Source: Candidatus Sodalis pierantonius str. SOPE
GTDB taxonomy: Bacteria; Pseudomonadota; Gammaproteobacteria; Enterobacterales; Enterobacteriaceae
DNA: 64,000 nt
Assembly: GCF_000517405.1 (NCBI RefSeq)
Contig: NZ_CP006568.1
Location: forward strand, 434,001-498,000
Direction of reading: 5' to 3'
The notes below the pieces were generated by a model. That model worked only from the letters and a program-made list of their open reading frames with translations, did no database searches and was not told the DNA's origin. Numbering within the stretch: position 1 is the first letter of the stretch; each line of letters starts with the position of its first letter. Positions 10,901 through 20,997 of the stretch are shown one piece after another. Made by a program: the position numbers and the translations under genes.

Positions 10901-11218
10901 GGCGCGCTGACGGCGCGTGCGGTGGTCAGTCAGCGCATACCGGCGGGAATGACGATGATGTACCACGCGCAGGAGCGTTTAATAAACCTCCCCGGTTCGG
11001 AAGTCACCGGCATGCGCGGCGGGATCCATAATTCGGTGACGCGCGTCTGCCCGAAACCGACCCACATGATAGGCGGCTATGCGCAACTGGCATACGGTTT
11101 CAATTATTACGGTACCGTCGGGTCCAATCTCGATGAATTCATCATGATACGCAAAATGAAGCGGGTGAACTGGTTGGGCGATGAGGGCCGCGATGGGGTC
11201 CAGGAGGCGACGAGATGA
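7971..11218 (+). pseudogene. narG: narG, respiratory nitrate reductase alpha subunit (multiple lesions)
   Basis: Molybdenum-cofactor catalytic subunit of membrane nitrate reductase A. The N-terminal [4Fe-4S] motif (HGVNCTGSC, then the Cys in RGCPRG) is present. Lesions: about 150 codons are deleted between GFSPIPA and RAADLVNNLGEENN near 8548, with a frame change; a one-base shift occurs near 9295 just before MNSTSFFYNH; and a further shift lies near 10570-10660. The last falls beside a small tandem repeat of ACTGGCGC (10567-10590), with the residues WRTLSGRQQLYQDH in another frame. The rest aligns to the end, and the stop overlaps the narH start. Confidence 0.95.
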
Positions 11219-12761
11219 AAATTCGCGCGCAAATTGGCATGGTGCTTAATCTCGATAAATGTATCGGCTGCCACACCTGCTCGGTCACCTGCAAAAACGT
11301 CTGGACTAGCCGTGAGGGAGTGGAGTACGCCTGGTTTAACAACGTCGAAACAAAACCCGGCATCGGTTATCCGAACGCGTGGGAAGATCAGGAAAAATGG
11401 CGGGGGGCTGGCTGCGCAAAATTAACGGTCGACTCATACCGCGCCTGGGGCATCGCGCATCGGTGCTGTCTAACATCTTCGCCAACCCGGTAGTAGTACC
11501 GGGCATAGATGATTATTATGAGCCGTTTACCTATGACTACCAAACGCTGCACAACGCTAAAGCCGGCCATGCTCAGCCGACGGCACGCCCGCGGTCGTTG
11601 ATTAGCGGTGAGCGCATGGACAACATTGTCGGCGGCCCCAACTGGGAAGAGCTGCTGGGTGGCGAGTTTAGCCAACGTGCGGCGGACAGTAACTTTGCCC
11701 AGATGCAAAAAGAAATCTACGGCCAGTTCGAGAATACGTTCATGCTGTATCTGCCGCGCCTGTGTGAACACTGTCTTAACCCCAGCTGTGTCGCCACCTG
11801 CCCGAGCGGCGCCATTTACAAGCGCGAAGAAGACGGTATCGTGCTCATCGACCAGGATAAATGCCGTGGCTGGCATATGTGCATCAGCGGTTGTCCGTAC
11901 AAGAAAATCTACTTCAACTGGAAAAGCGGCAAGTCTGAAAAATGCCTTTTCTGTTATCCCCGCATCGAGTCCGGCATGCCAACCCTCTGCGCGGAAACCT
12001 GCGTTGGCCGTATTCGCTATCTCGGCGTGTTGCTGTATGACGCGGATAGCATTGCCGACGCCGCCGGCACCGAAGCAGAGCACCGACTGTATGAGCGCCA
12101 GCGCGAGATATTTTTAGATCCCGGCGATCACGCCGTGGTTGCACAAGCGCGCAAGCAGGGCATCATGCAAAATGTGATTGACGCGGCGCAGGCGTCGCCC
12201 GTCTGGAAACTGGCCGTGGACTGGCAGTTGGCGCTGCCGCTGCCGCTGCACCCGGAATATCACACGTTGCCCATGGTGTGGTACGTACCGCCATTATCGC
12301 CCATCCAATCGGTGGCCGATAGCGGCGGGCTGCAACACGCAAACGGCGTCCTACCCGACGTCGAAAGTTTGCGCATTCCCGTGCAGTACCTCGCCAATAT
12401 GCTGACCGCAGGGGATACCGCCCCCGTGTTGCGTGCTCTAAAGCGCCTGATGGCGATGCGTCATTACAAACGCTCACAAACCGTGGACGGCGTGACGGAT
12501 ACACGCGCGCTGCAAGAGGTGGGTCTGAGTGCAACGCAGGCGGAGGAGATGTACCGCTATTTGGCCATTGCGAATTACGAAGATCGTTTTGTCATCCCCA
12601 GCAGCCATCGTGAGCTTGCGCGCGACGCCTTCTGGCAACGCAACGGCTGCGGCTTCAGTTTTGGCGACGGCTGTCACGGCAGCGATAGTCGATTCAACCT
12701 GTTCAACAGCCGGCGGATTGGTGCCATCGATGTAAGCGATAAAACCGGAGGTGACGGATGA
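11215..12761 (+). pseudogene. narH: narH, nitrate reductase beta (Fe-S) subunit, single frameshift
   Basis: Electron-transfer subunit with four Fe-S clusters. The first ferredoxin motif (CIGCHTCSVTCKN) is in the frame from 11215. The frame breaks near 11400 inside a run of six G and continues as GGWLRKINGRLIPR to 12761. It includes CEHCLNPSCVATCPSG, CISGCPYKK and the C-terminal NGCGFSFGDGCHGSD. A single indel in the G-run is the only clear lesion, so this gene was lost late or sits at a slippage-prone site. It overlaps narJ by 4 bp. Confidence 0.93.
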
Positions 12762-13198
12762 AAATCTTAAAACTCATCGGCTTATTTCTTGATTATCCTG
12801 ATGAAAGTCTATGGGCGCATCAGGAAGAACTCCTGGCGCTTGCGGTGCAACAACAGCCGTCCCTATTGCCGTTTCTTCATCGTTATCTTACCGCCCGACC
12901 GCTGGATAAGCAGGCTGACTGGTGTGCGCTGTTCGAGCGGGGCCGTGCAACGTCGCTGCTCCTGTTCGAGCATGTGCACGCACAATCACGCGACCGCGGC
13001 CAGGCAATGGTCGATCTGCTGGCGCAGTATGAGAAAGCGGGGTTGGTGCTCAAGCGCCGCGAATTACCCGATTATCTGCCGCTGTATTTGGAGTATTTAA
13101 GTCTTCGTCCCGCGGGCGAGGCGCGGCAACATCAGCGGCGCTGTCGTGATGATGTGCAGCCGTATTATCTCCATCCCATCGCGGGGGGAAAACGCTAA
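12758..13198 (+). pseudogene. narJ: narJ, nitrate reductase chaperone with internal deletion
   Basis: NarJ-type molybdenum-cofactor insertion chaperone for NarG. The first 120 or so residues align (LFERGRATSLLLFEHVH, SRDRGQAMVDLLAQYE, LPDYLPLYLEYLS). The protein then jumps to the family's last 20 residues (HQRRCRDDVQPYYL). About 85 residues are missing compared with the usual 236, yet the open frame is kept. It overlaps the narI start by 1 bp. Confidence 0.88.
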
Positions 13199-13374
13199 TG
13201 CACTATTTAACGATGTGGTTTTTCGACATTTACCCCTATCTGTGCGGCACGGTATTCCTGATTGGCAGCTGGCTGCGCTATGACTACGGGCAATATACCT
13301 GGCGCGCCTCGTCAAGCCAGATGCTGGATAAGAAAGGTATGCGGCTGGCATCCAATCTCTTTCACACCGGCATT
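13198..13374 (+). pseudogene. narI: narI fragment 1 (N-terminus), cytochrome b subunit of nitrate reductase
   Basis: NarI anchors nitrate reductase in the membrane and takes electrons from quinol through two haems b. This fragment gives the N-terminal membrane segment (WFFDIYPYLCGTVFLIGSWL) and continues to SNLFHTGI. It is then cut by the IS21 element. The gene continues at 15958-16185 and 19554-19819. Summed, the three parts come to about the usual 225 codons. Confidence 0.93.
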
Positions 13375-13519
13375 TGCTGGTTCCGGTCACATCCGATCAC
13401 TAATTCTGATTTCATCCGATCACTGATTCCGGTCGCCCGATCAGCGATTCCGATTCTGTCTGATCGCTCATCTTCTGTTCCGCCATACTCTGGAGACTTT
13501 TAGCTTCCGGGGGCATGGC

Positions 13520-15070
13520 ATGGCACGTAAAAAGAAGAAAGCGAGAACGGAAATGTGCATCTATATTAATGTATTACGTATGAAATTCGAGCAGCGTCGC
13601 TCGAATCGCACTATCGCAGCAGCGCTCGGCATAGGCTGTACTACCGTGCACGATATCCTCGGCCGATTCACGGTAGCTAACCTGGTCTGGCCATTGCCGG
13701 CGGAACTGTCCCCCGTCGATCTCGACCGCCTGCTCTATCCCGGCAAATCCGGAAAAGTTATCAATACCTTACCCAGCTGGCTTGATATCGATACCGAGTT
13801 AAGCCGCAAGGGCATGACCAAGCAGCTGCTCTGGATGGAATATCAGTCCGCCGTGGGCGGTGATGCCCTCGGTTACTCACAGTTTTGTGCACTGTTCCGT
13901 GACTGGAAAAAGAAGCAGCGGCGTTCTATGCGCTTGGAGCACAAGGCTGGCGAAAAGCTCTTCATCGACTTCTGTGGCCCCACCGTACCTATCGTCAACC
14001 CTGCGACCGGTAGCGTACGCCAGGTCGCTATCTTCGTCGCTACCATGGGCGTGTCAGGCTATGCGTATATCGAAGCCTGCGAAGGCCAGGACATGGCATC
14101 GTGGCTCAACGCCAATAGCCGCTGCCTGCACTTCATGGGTGGGGTTCCGGAGCTGATGATACCTGATAATCTGCGCAGCGCTGTCAGCACCCCTGACCGC
14201 TATGAGCCGGTCATAAACCAGAGCTACCAGGCGCTGGCAAATCACTATGAGACAGTAGTGCTACCGGCGCGCCCGAGAAAACCGAAAGACAAGGCGAAGG
14301 CAGAATCAACTGTGCAGCTGGTAGAACGCTGAGTTTTGGCCCGGTTGCGTAAACGTAGGTTCTACTCGCTGGCCGAACTCAACCAGGTGATACGAGAACT
14401 CAATCATGAGTTGAATCTGCGCCCGATGCGTCATTACGGCGGACAAAGTCGCCTTGAACGCTTCGAGCAGCTGGACAAACCGGCTCTTGGGCCTCTACCG
14501 GCCCACACAATGGGAATACAGTGAGTATCTCGTTGCCCGAGTGGGACCTGATTCCCCACATAGATTACGGCAAAAACTGGTACTCGGTGCCGCATCCGCT
14601 GGTTGGCGAGCGCGTTGACGTCATCGCCACCCAACGGCTGGTGCAAATCCACCATAAGGGCGTCTGCGTGGCTACGCACCCTCGCAGCGATAACGCCTAT
14701 AGGCACACGACTCAGGCGGCGCACATGCCGGCTAACCATAAGGGGCAGAGTCAGTGGACGCCGGAAAGGCTGTGCAGTTGGGCGCTGTCGGTGGGTGTGT
14801 GCACATGAAAGTGGTCTATCCATCCAAAAGAGCAAAGCCCATCCGGAGCAGGCTTACCGCTCCGTGCTGGGGCTACTCAATCTGCAACGGCGCTATGAGA
14901 CGACGCGACTGGAGAAGGCCTGCGCGCTGGCGTTGGAGAAAGGGTGCATTAACCGCTCTTTCATAGCCAACGTATTGAAACACGGTCGTGAAAGTGAGGT
15001 CACCCAGGACGGAGCCGGCGTATCAATGCTGGTTCACGAAAACCTCCGAGGTCCGGACAGTTATCACTAA
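13520..15070 (+). pseudogene. istA: istA, IS21 transposase, broken
   Basis: The N-terminal HTH region (SNRTIAAALGIGCTTVHDIL) and the DDE core (FIDFCGP, MIPDNLRSAV, KAKAES) are visible. TGA at 14330-14332 stops the frame where TGG is expected (VER-W-VLARLRKRRF). Further frame changes occur near 14500 and 14800, after which IDYGKNWYSVPHPLVGERV and the C-terminal YETTRLEKACALALEKG segments are read in other frames. Confidence 0.9.
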
Positions 15071-15081
15071 GGAGAATAAAT

Positions 15082-15832
15082 ATGAATACACTGTTGATGG
15101 CTCTGCGAGAGCTGAAGTTGTCGGCAATGGTCCAGGCGTTGGAGACGCAACGCGAACTCCCGAGGAGTTATGGGGAGCTGGGGTTCGAGAAGCGGTTGTC
15201 GCTGATGGTAGAAGCGGAAAATTTGCATAAAAAAAACAACCACATATGCCGTATTCGACGGCAATCGCAAATGCGCTTGCAGGCAAAACCGGAAGATATC
15301 CGCTATATCCCTAGCCGAGGAGTGACACCGGAACAAATGCGAGATCTGCTAGGGGGGACAATATCTGAAATATCAGAAAAGCATACTCATCACGGGGCCG
15401 ACAGGTACGGGCAAAACCTGGCTCAGTTGTGCGCTTGGTGAGCAGGCATGCCGGCAGCAATATAGCGTGCGTTACTGGCGAGTGGGTCGGTTGCTGGCCC
15501 ATCTTCACCAGTGTCAGGTAGACGGGACCTATCTAAAACAGCTTAAGCAGTTAGAAAAAATAGAGTTACTGATCTTGGACGACGTGGGCCTAGAATCAAT
15601 AAGTCCGATGCAGGCAACGATGCTGTTGGAGGTGATGGAAGATCGCTACGACAAAAGCAGCAGCATCCTGATCAGTCAACTGCCGGTGAAAAAATGGTAT
15701 GGACTGATAGAAAACCCCACGACAGCTGACGCGTTACTCGATCGATTAGTACACCCCAGCTATAGACTGGAACTTAAAGGCGAATCACTACGCAAAGAGC
15801 AAGGAGTAGCCAACACAGGAAAAATAGACTAA
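15082..15832 (+). pseudogene. istB: istB, IS21 helper ATPase, frameshifted
   Basis: AAA+ transposition helper. The N-terminal part (MNTLLMALRELKLSAMVQAL) is in one frame. The P-loop (TGPTGTGKTWL) and Walker B region (LLILDDVGLE) are in another, with the break near a run of six G at about 15352-15357. The rest runs to 15832. The ribosome-binding site AAGGAG precedes the ATG. Confidence 0.88.
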
Positions 15833-15957
15833 ACCCGAGTCAGAAGATGAGCGAACACGTGATCGAATATCACTGGAATGGGTGATCGGAAAATATCGGA
15901 ATAACTGAACGGATGTCGCCGGAACAGCTGATCGGATACGTCGGAATCTGCAGCATT

Positions 15958-16185
15958 CTCGAAATCTTTTTTGGCCACCTCTTGGGCCTGTTGACGCCGC
16001 ACTGGGTTTACCAGCCCTTCCTGTCGATTGCTGTCAAGCAGCAAATGGCGATGGCGGCCGGCGGCGTATTTCGCATCATGACGCTCATCGGCGGATTACT
16101 GCTGCTGAAACGGCGGTTGACGCACCCGCGCCACCATCCACCCTGATGGATAGCGTGATCCTTGTGATGCTGATGACGCAATGCC
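15958..16185 (+). pseudogene. narI: narI fragment 2 (middle)
   Basis: The fragment continues the gene after the IS21 element: LEIFFGHLLGLLTPHWVY, VKQQMAMAAGG and LIGGLLLLKRRL. A frameshift lies near 16130, after which LMDSVILVMLMTQC is read in another frame. The fragment ends at the TGCC target duplication of the next inserted element. Confidence 0.9.
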
Positions 16186-16213
16186 TGTAGCGATGCAAAA
16201 GATTCTGGACTAA

Positions 16214-16285
16214 TTTGCAAACAATTCTGGACTCCTTTAAACCCTAAAAAATGGCTATTTTGGACAGTCCAGAATTGTTTGCAAA
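16214..16285. repeat. 72-bp inverted-repeat module at the element end, copy 1
   Basis: TTTGCAAACAATTCTGGACT at the left is mirrored by its exact reverse complement at the right, enclosing a 32-bp centre. The module recurs, inverted, at 39080-39151 with small differences in the centre. It is probably a pair of transposase-binding sites. Confidence 0.8.
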
Positions 16286-16345
16286 AACAGCATCAGGATA
16301 AATTGTGAATAATCAACTCCATATTATTGTCGATTTTTCGCTCAG
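16286..16345 (-). pseudogene. Possible C-terminal remnant of a D12-class DNA methylase
   Basis: Read on the minus strand, the segment next to the element end gives a short tail (MELIIHNLS then stop). The intact-end copy at 39020-39072 gives RRELVIRNFA then stop at the equivalent place. The bases are also clearly similar. This suggests both element copies carried a methylase gene ending at the same position. The match is short and by eye only. Confidence 0.4.
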
Positions 16346-16369
16346 CAGTATACTACTGATGCACAGGAT

Positions 16370-16770
16370 TTGCCAGGCCTGATAAGCCAAACCCACAGGA
16401 AAATCAAGGAAGCGTTGGCTGACGGCGCTTACGATACACCTTACGGCCATGATGCTCTGCTGAGAAAAAAATGAGGCCGCTTATCCCATCGCAAAGTGGT
16501 GCGCAATACTGGCCAGATAAATACAGCCAAGCGACATTATTTTGATAACAGCCAGCTATGCTTCTTTGCCATATCAGGACATCGACTGTAATCAGTTTTA
16601 AGTCGGTTGGCTATACCAGGAGCGTAACCACGCCGTGTGGCGAATTAACGTCTGAGCGAAGGAACCAGAATGATACCTGATGCCTAGAAAAGAAAGTAGA
16701 CTGCCAGCGGCGCTCAGTGGCTGAAACGGCCATGTCCCGGGTAAAAACGCTTCAGGGCGGTCATCTTAGG
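16370..16770 (+). pseudogene. Old, diverged IS5-family transposase relic
   Basis: Fragments resemble the C-terminal half of the IS5 transposase in this window (SQTHRKIKEALADGAYDTP, RPLIPSQSGAQYW) but with many substitutions and frame changes. An unrelated stretch at about 16518-16610 interrupts it. It is far more diverged than the nine other IS5 copies, so it belongs to an older wave or a related IS. Confidence 0.7.
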
Positions 16771-16847
16771 GCCTGTCATCAATTGAATGTTCCATAAGCA
16801 CTTTATATTTAATAAAATATGGCAAAATGCCTTTTGAGCATTTTGCA

Positions 16848-17817
16848 GGCTTTGTTGAATAAATCGAACTTTTAGGTGACTGGCGGCTCTGATCACTACA
16901 TTCGTTTCAACATCAGGTCCCCATGGCAAAGCAAAAGTTTAAAATCACCAACTGGCCCGCATACAACAATGCGCTCAGGCAGCGGGGGGACATGACAGTA
17001 TGGCTTGATGAGTCAGCCATTGCTGCATGGACTGAAAGTACACCACCTGAACATCGTGGCCGGCCGCTTCACTACACCGATATGGCCATTACCACGGTTC
17101 TGATGATAAAGCGCGTGTTTAACCTTTCGCTCCGGGCGTTACAGGGTTTCGTTGACGCGATTTTTAAACTGATGGGGCTGGTCGCTGCGCTGCCCAGATT
17201 ACTCTCTGGTCAGCCGGCGAGCAAAAACCGTCGACATCAGCATAAAAACGCCAACCCGCGGCGAAATCTCACACCTGGTCATCGATGGCACCGGCCTGAA
17301 AATCTTCGGCGAAGGTGAATGGAAAGTCAGGCAGCATGGGGCTGAGAGGCGCAGAGTATGGCGCAAGCTTCATCTGGCAGTAGATAGCGCGACACATGAA
17401 ATTATCTGTGCCGATTTATCGCTAAGCGGTGCGACAGATGCGCAGGCGCTGCCCGGGCTGATTAACCAAACCCACCGGAAAATCAGGGAAGCGTCGGCTG
17501 ACAGTGCTTACGATACGCGTTACTGTCATGATGCTCTGCTGAGGAAAAAAATAAAGCCGCTTATCCCACCACGAAGTGGTGCGCAATATTGGCCAGCTCG
17601 ATACCATGAGCGTAACCATGCGGTGGCAAATCAGCATCTGAGCGGCAATAACGATACCTGGAAAAAGAAAGTAGGTTATCACCGGCGTTCACTGGCTGAA
17701 ACGGCCATGTTCCGGTTTAAAACACTTCTGGGTGGTCATCTGAGTCTGCATGACTATGACGCGCAGGTAGGTGAGGCTATGGCAATGGTCAAAGCGCTTA
17801 ACCGGATCACGCTGTTA
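16848..17817 (+). mobile_element. IS5-family element, copy C, 3' end replaced by IS256
   Basis: It starts with the normal GGCTTTGTTGAATAAATC end and stops at CGCTGTTAG, where the right end of an IS256 element begins. No 8-bp duplication of CGCTGTTA is found beyond the IS256 (which is followed by TATTATGG). The missing 85 bp of IS5 were therefore probably lost by recombination between IS256 copies. Confidence 0.9.
16923..17817 (+). pseudogene. IS5 transposase, copy C, frameshifted and truncated
   Basis: An extra G near 17180 (GGGGCTGGTCGC instead of GGGGCTGTCGC) breaks the frame after about 85 residues. The remaining sequence is near-identical to the intact copies until the IS256 junction removes the last residues. 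It shares GACATGAC and GTTGACGCG variants with copy E. Confidence 0.92.
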
Positions 17818-19133
17818 GACCCTGTACACGATTCTGTGTAAATGCCTTTTCTCAGAAGTGACCGTCCAGGCGGTCACCGAACTCGATAATAAAGCGGCTC
17901 ATTGCCATGCGCCAGTCTCTCAAAGGCATTGTCCATTTCTGTGAGGCCGCCTGTATCGCCAGCCACACCACCTTTTTCACTGCGTCGTCGGTCGGGAACA
18001 CCTTGCGCTTTTTGATGGCATGCCGGATCACGCTGTTTAACGACTCGATGGCGTTGGTCGTGTAGATCACCTTGCGGATGTCCGTTGGGTAGGCAAAGAA
18101 CGTGGCCAGATTGGCCCAGTTTGCCTGCCAGCTTCGACTTATTTGCGGGTAGCGGATGTCCCAGGCACTGGAGAACGCTTCCAGCGCCTGCAAGCCGGCT
18201 TCTTCCGTAGGGGCCTGATAGATAGGCTTTCAGATCGCGGGTGACGGCCTTGTAGTCCTTCCAGGAGACGAACCGCAGGCTGTTGCGCACCATATGCACG
18301 ATACACAGCTGGAGCCGCGCCTCCGGATACACCGCGTTAATAGCGTCAGGGAAACCTTTCAGCCCGTCTACGCAGGCGATAAGGATATCGTTCAGGCCGC
18401 GGTTTTTCAGCTCTGTCAGCACGTTCAGCCAGAACTTTGCGCCTTCATTTTCGGCCAGCCACATACCTAGCAACTCTTTCTGGCCTTCGATGTTGATGCC
18501 CAGCGCCAGGAACACAGATTTGTTGATGATGCAGCTGTCCTGCCGGACTTTTAGAACGATACAGTCAAGATAAACAATGGGATAGACTGCATCCAGAGGC
18601 CGGTTTTGCCATTCGACAACCTGCTCCATGACCGCATCGGTGACCTTTGAGACCAGCGCCGGCGAGACATCGGCGTCATACAGCTCTTTGAACGCGGCGG
18701 CGATCTCGCGGGTGTTCATCCCTTTGGCGTATAACGATAAAATCTGGTTATCCATCCCGGTAATCCGGGTCTGGTTCTTCTTCACCAGTTGCGGTTCAAA
18801 GGAACCGTCACGATCGCGCGGAGTACGCAGCGCCAGCGGGCCATCGCCAGTGGTAACGGTTTTTGTGGAATAGCCGTTGCGGGCGTTGGTCCCCGGTTTA
18901 GGCTGATTTTTATCGTAGCCGAGGTGATGGGTCATTTCGGCATTGAGAGCTGCTTCGACGCTGATTTTTTTCAGCAGCCGATCGAAGTGACTGAGATCTT
19001 CAGGGGTTTTGAGATTTTTGGCCAGTTCGTTAGCCAGAGCCTGCAACTGTTTTTCGTCCATAAATTAACCTGTTTTTGATGTTGGATTGAACATATCAAA
19101 ATCAGGCAAATACACAAATTTCTAAACAGGCTC
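17818..19133 (-). mobile_element. IS256-family element, copy 1
   Basis: The 1316-bp element is on the minus strand, with ends GACCCTGTACACG (at 17818) and, read inwards from 19133, GAGCCTGTTTAGAAATT. Its two flanks do not match, unlike those of the two other IS256 copies. It marks the junction between IS5 copy C and the far end of the narI-inserted element. Confidence 0.92.
17852..19061 (-). pseudogene. IS256 transposase, copy 1, frameshifted
   Basis: A mutator-type DDE transposase starting MDEKQLQALANELAKN. An extra G near 18224 shifts the frame after about 280 residues. The C-terminal part (TTNAIESLNSVIRHAIKKRK) is in another frame and ends at 17852. Copy 3 at 35730 shows the intact 402-residue form. 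Confidence 0.92.
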
Positions 19134-19137
19134 TATT

Positions 19138-19305
19138 ATGGGGGCTTTGTCCAAGGCAGAGCTTATGGCTACTTTTTCTATGCTCTCCGATACAGAGAAA
19201 GAGCGTCTTATGCGGTTCTATGACCAAATCAAAAAGGGGGCTCGTGAGGAGGGTGAAGTAGCATCAGAAGATAGCCTAACAAGCGAACGCAAAAGGGCCG
19301 TTTAA
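19138..19305 (+). CDS. 55-residue ORF inside the narI-inserted element, probably a 3' gene fragment
   Basis: The ORF reads MGALSKAELMATFSMLSDTE and ends RKRAV. It starts just after the IS256 end, so it may be the C-terminal part of a longer gene cut by IS256. The charged helical LSDTEKERLMRFYDQIKK stretch resembles the C-terminal tails of phage HTH regulators, but the family is not certain. It points towards the element end at 19549. A GCCGTTTAAAAA / TTTTTAAACGGC inverted pair flanks its stop (about 19296-19367). Confidence 0.4.
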   Translation: MGALSKAELMATFSMLSDTEKERLMRFYDQIKKGAREEGEVASEDSLTSERKRAV

Positions 19306-19553
19306 AAAAACATACATTCCTTATTTACATTTAGCAATGAAATTGTTAATGAAAAATTTTTAAACGGCTTTCAAACTTATCCAAACTACAATCAATCCAG
19401 TCCAAAATATAGTGCAAAAAAAATCATTTTCCGCTCATTTTTTTGCGACGAGTCCAGAATCGATAAAATTTCTGTAAGCCGCGCCAGTAAAGGACTTTCG
19501 GCTAACCCATCGTTCCCCTTGATAGTCCAGAAATGCTTGCCACCCCACATGCC

Positions 19554-19819
19554 TGCTGGGGCTTTTGACCATTCAGTTTTCAAGGCGTCATATGGACGGT
19601 CACGATATGATGAAACTGGTTGACTGGGCGCAGGCGATTGTGACGTTTCACGGTCATGCATCTGACCATCTGGACGGCGTGGAGTGGGTATATCGCGTGC
19701 ACTTGGTGTTGGGTATGACGCTATTTCTGGTTTTCCCTTTCACCCGGCTGGTGCATGTATGGAGCGCGCCGGTGGGGTATTTAACCCGGCGTTATCAGAT
19801 TGTGCGTTCGCGTCGTTAA
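19554..19819 (+). pseudogene. narI: narI fragment 3 (C-terminus)
   Basis: The last third of NarI: LGLLTIQFSRRHMDG, DWAQAIVTFHGHAS, LVLGMTLFLVFPFTRLVHVW and the terminal YLTRRYQIVRSRR before TAA at 19817-19819. It includes the conserved histidine regions of the last helices. It has no further lesion itself but is separated from the rest of the gene by 3.4 kb. Confidence 0.93.
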
Positions 19820-19974
19820 CCTCGCATACTCGGCCAGAGGGCGAGGCATTGCCGGCACCGTGCCTGGCCGCGATTGTCAAGCATCGACGGCGTCCTTTTT
19901 GCGCAGCGGCCTCTCTGTGCCTGCTTACGGCCTTCCCTGACCCGTTGAGCGGCCTTAAACGGTGCCGAGCGCCG

Positions 19975-20985
19975 TTATTGGCGCTGTAGCGACCAGTAGG
20001 TGAGGAGATGCAGGCTGGCGGAATAATAATCTTCATTGTTCTGCAAACGGTCGGTTACCTGAGCGCCGTTGGCCAATATGACGTCTCGTATGGCCAGCAT
20101 GCCCGGCGGTAGCATGTAGTCGGCTTTTTCGCCGCTTTGCACGTCAACCCAGGCCGGCGTACTAAGTCTGTCGTACTGACGCCAATAGGCGATATAAGGC
20201 CCCAAGGCCTGGCTGTCCGGCTGCGCCCAATGGAAGTAAAGCGGAATACGCACCGCGTCGAAACTGAACCGCGCCGGCCAGCGATCGCCGGGCGCTACGC
20301 CGCCGTTCGCGTCCAGACGCACCCAGTCGGTGGGCAGCCGTGGCGCGCCGAAACTCATTTTGCTCAATAATTGCCGGGCGTCGCTGCTGAGTTCATTCCA
20401 AATCGGCAGATGACTCTCTTGATAAAACGCCTGCCAGGCGGGAAAAATAAAGTAGGAGGGGTTAAGGGTCAGCGCGTCGGCCTGCTTAAAGCCCTCCACG
20501 CCGGGCAGCAACACTTTGAGGCCGGCGAACTCCACCACGGTGCGCTGCACAATCGCCTGCTGTAGCGCCTTAGAGGCCTGTAGGTAGTCGGGCTGTCGCC
20601 ATTTTTGCCCTGCTTGCAGCAGTGCCCAGGCAATCAGCGTATCGCCGTCGGTAGCGTTATTGCGATCCGCCACTGGCGGGGTGCTGGCGGGATCAAAGCG
20701 CCAGGCCTTTAGGCCGCTATTCTGCTGGTACAAATGCGCCCGGGTCCACTGCTAGAGCAAATCGAATGTCGGCCGGTCGTTATTGTAAACCGCCAACAGC
20801 ATGCCGAAGCCCTGTCCTTCCGAATGGCTGACGTTATGATTGCCGGTATCGATAATCCGGCCCTCCGGCAGCAAAAAGCGGTGTTTATATTGCGCCCAGC
20901 CGGCGGATTCAGCACGGGCGTCGCCGGCCAACAGCGTTAGCGTGAGACCGAGCAGACAGGTTAATTGACCGAAACGTTTCATCAC
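19975..20985 (-). pseudogene. bcsZ: bcsZ, periplasmic cellulase (GH8), nonsense codon
   Basis: Endo-1,4-beta-glucanase of the cellulose operon. A signal peptide (MMKRFGQLTCLLGLTLTLLA) is present, and the catalytic region SEGQGFGM, with the general-acid Glu, is seen. TAG at 20752-20754 interrupts the frame after TFDLL. The same frame continues QWTRAHLYQQNS and NATDGDTLIAWALL to the end, so one substitution disabled an otherwise full-length gene of 336 codons. Confidence 0.9.
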
Positions 20986-20997
20986 ACTATTACATCC

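Larger units (their letters stand above)
13375..15952 (+). mobile_element. IS21-family element inserted in narI
   Basis: The 2578-bp element begins TGCTGGTTCCGG and its other end, read inwards, begins TGCAGATTCCG; both ends continue with ATCCGATCA. GCATT is duplicated at 13370-13374 and 15953-15957, a 5-bp target duplication. Removing the IS and one GCATT restores the NarI frame (FHTGI-LEIFFGH). Both ends carry repeated ATCCGATCA/CGATCAC-like motifs, as usual for IS21. Both genes are damaged, so it is not autonomous. Confidence 0.93.
16186..19549. mobile_element. Remnant of an unclassified (possibly Mu-like) element inserted in narI
   Basis: The element begins TGTAGCGATGC and, read from its other end, begins TGTGGGGTGGC. 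The ends match imperfectly over about 27 bp, including TTCTGGACTA. TGCC is duplicated at 16182-16185 and 19550-19553; removing the insert restores the NarI frame (MTQC-LLGLLTIQFS). Each end carries several copies of an AGTCCAGAA motif in both orientations. The same left end occurs at 39080-39179 beside a DNA methylase. The interior now consists of an old IS5 relic, IS5 copy C and an IS256 copy. Multi-site TGT/ACA ends with a short duplication resemble transposable phages, but no transposase of its own is visible. Confidence 0.65.

Noticed and set aside
16836..16847. Match of GAGCATTTTGCA left of IS5 copy C with 35437-35448 in the phage fragment, as evidence for a further rearrangement
   Set aside because: Twelve AT-rich bases, not aligned with an IS end on the second side, can match by chance.
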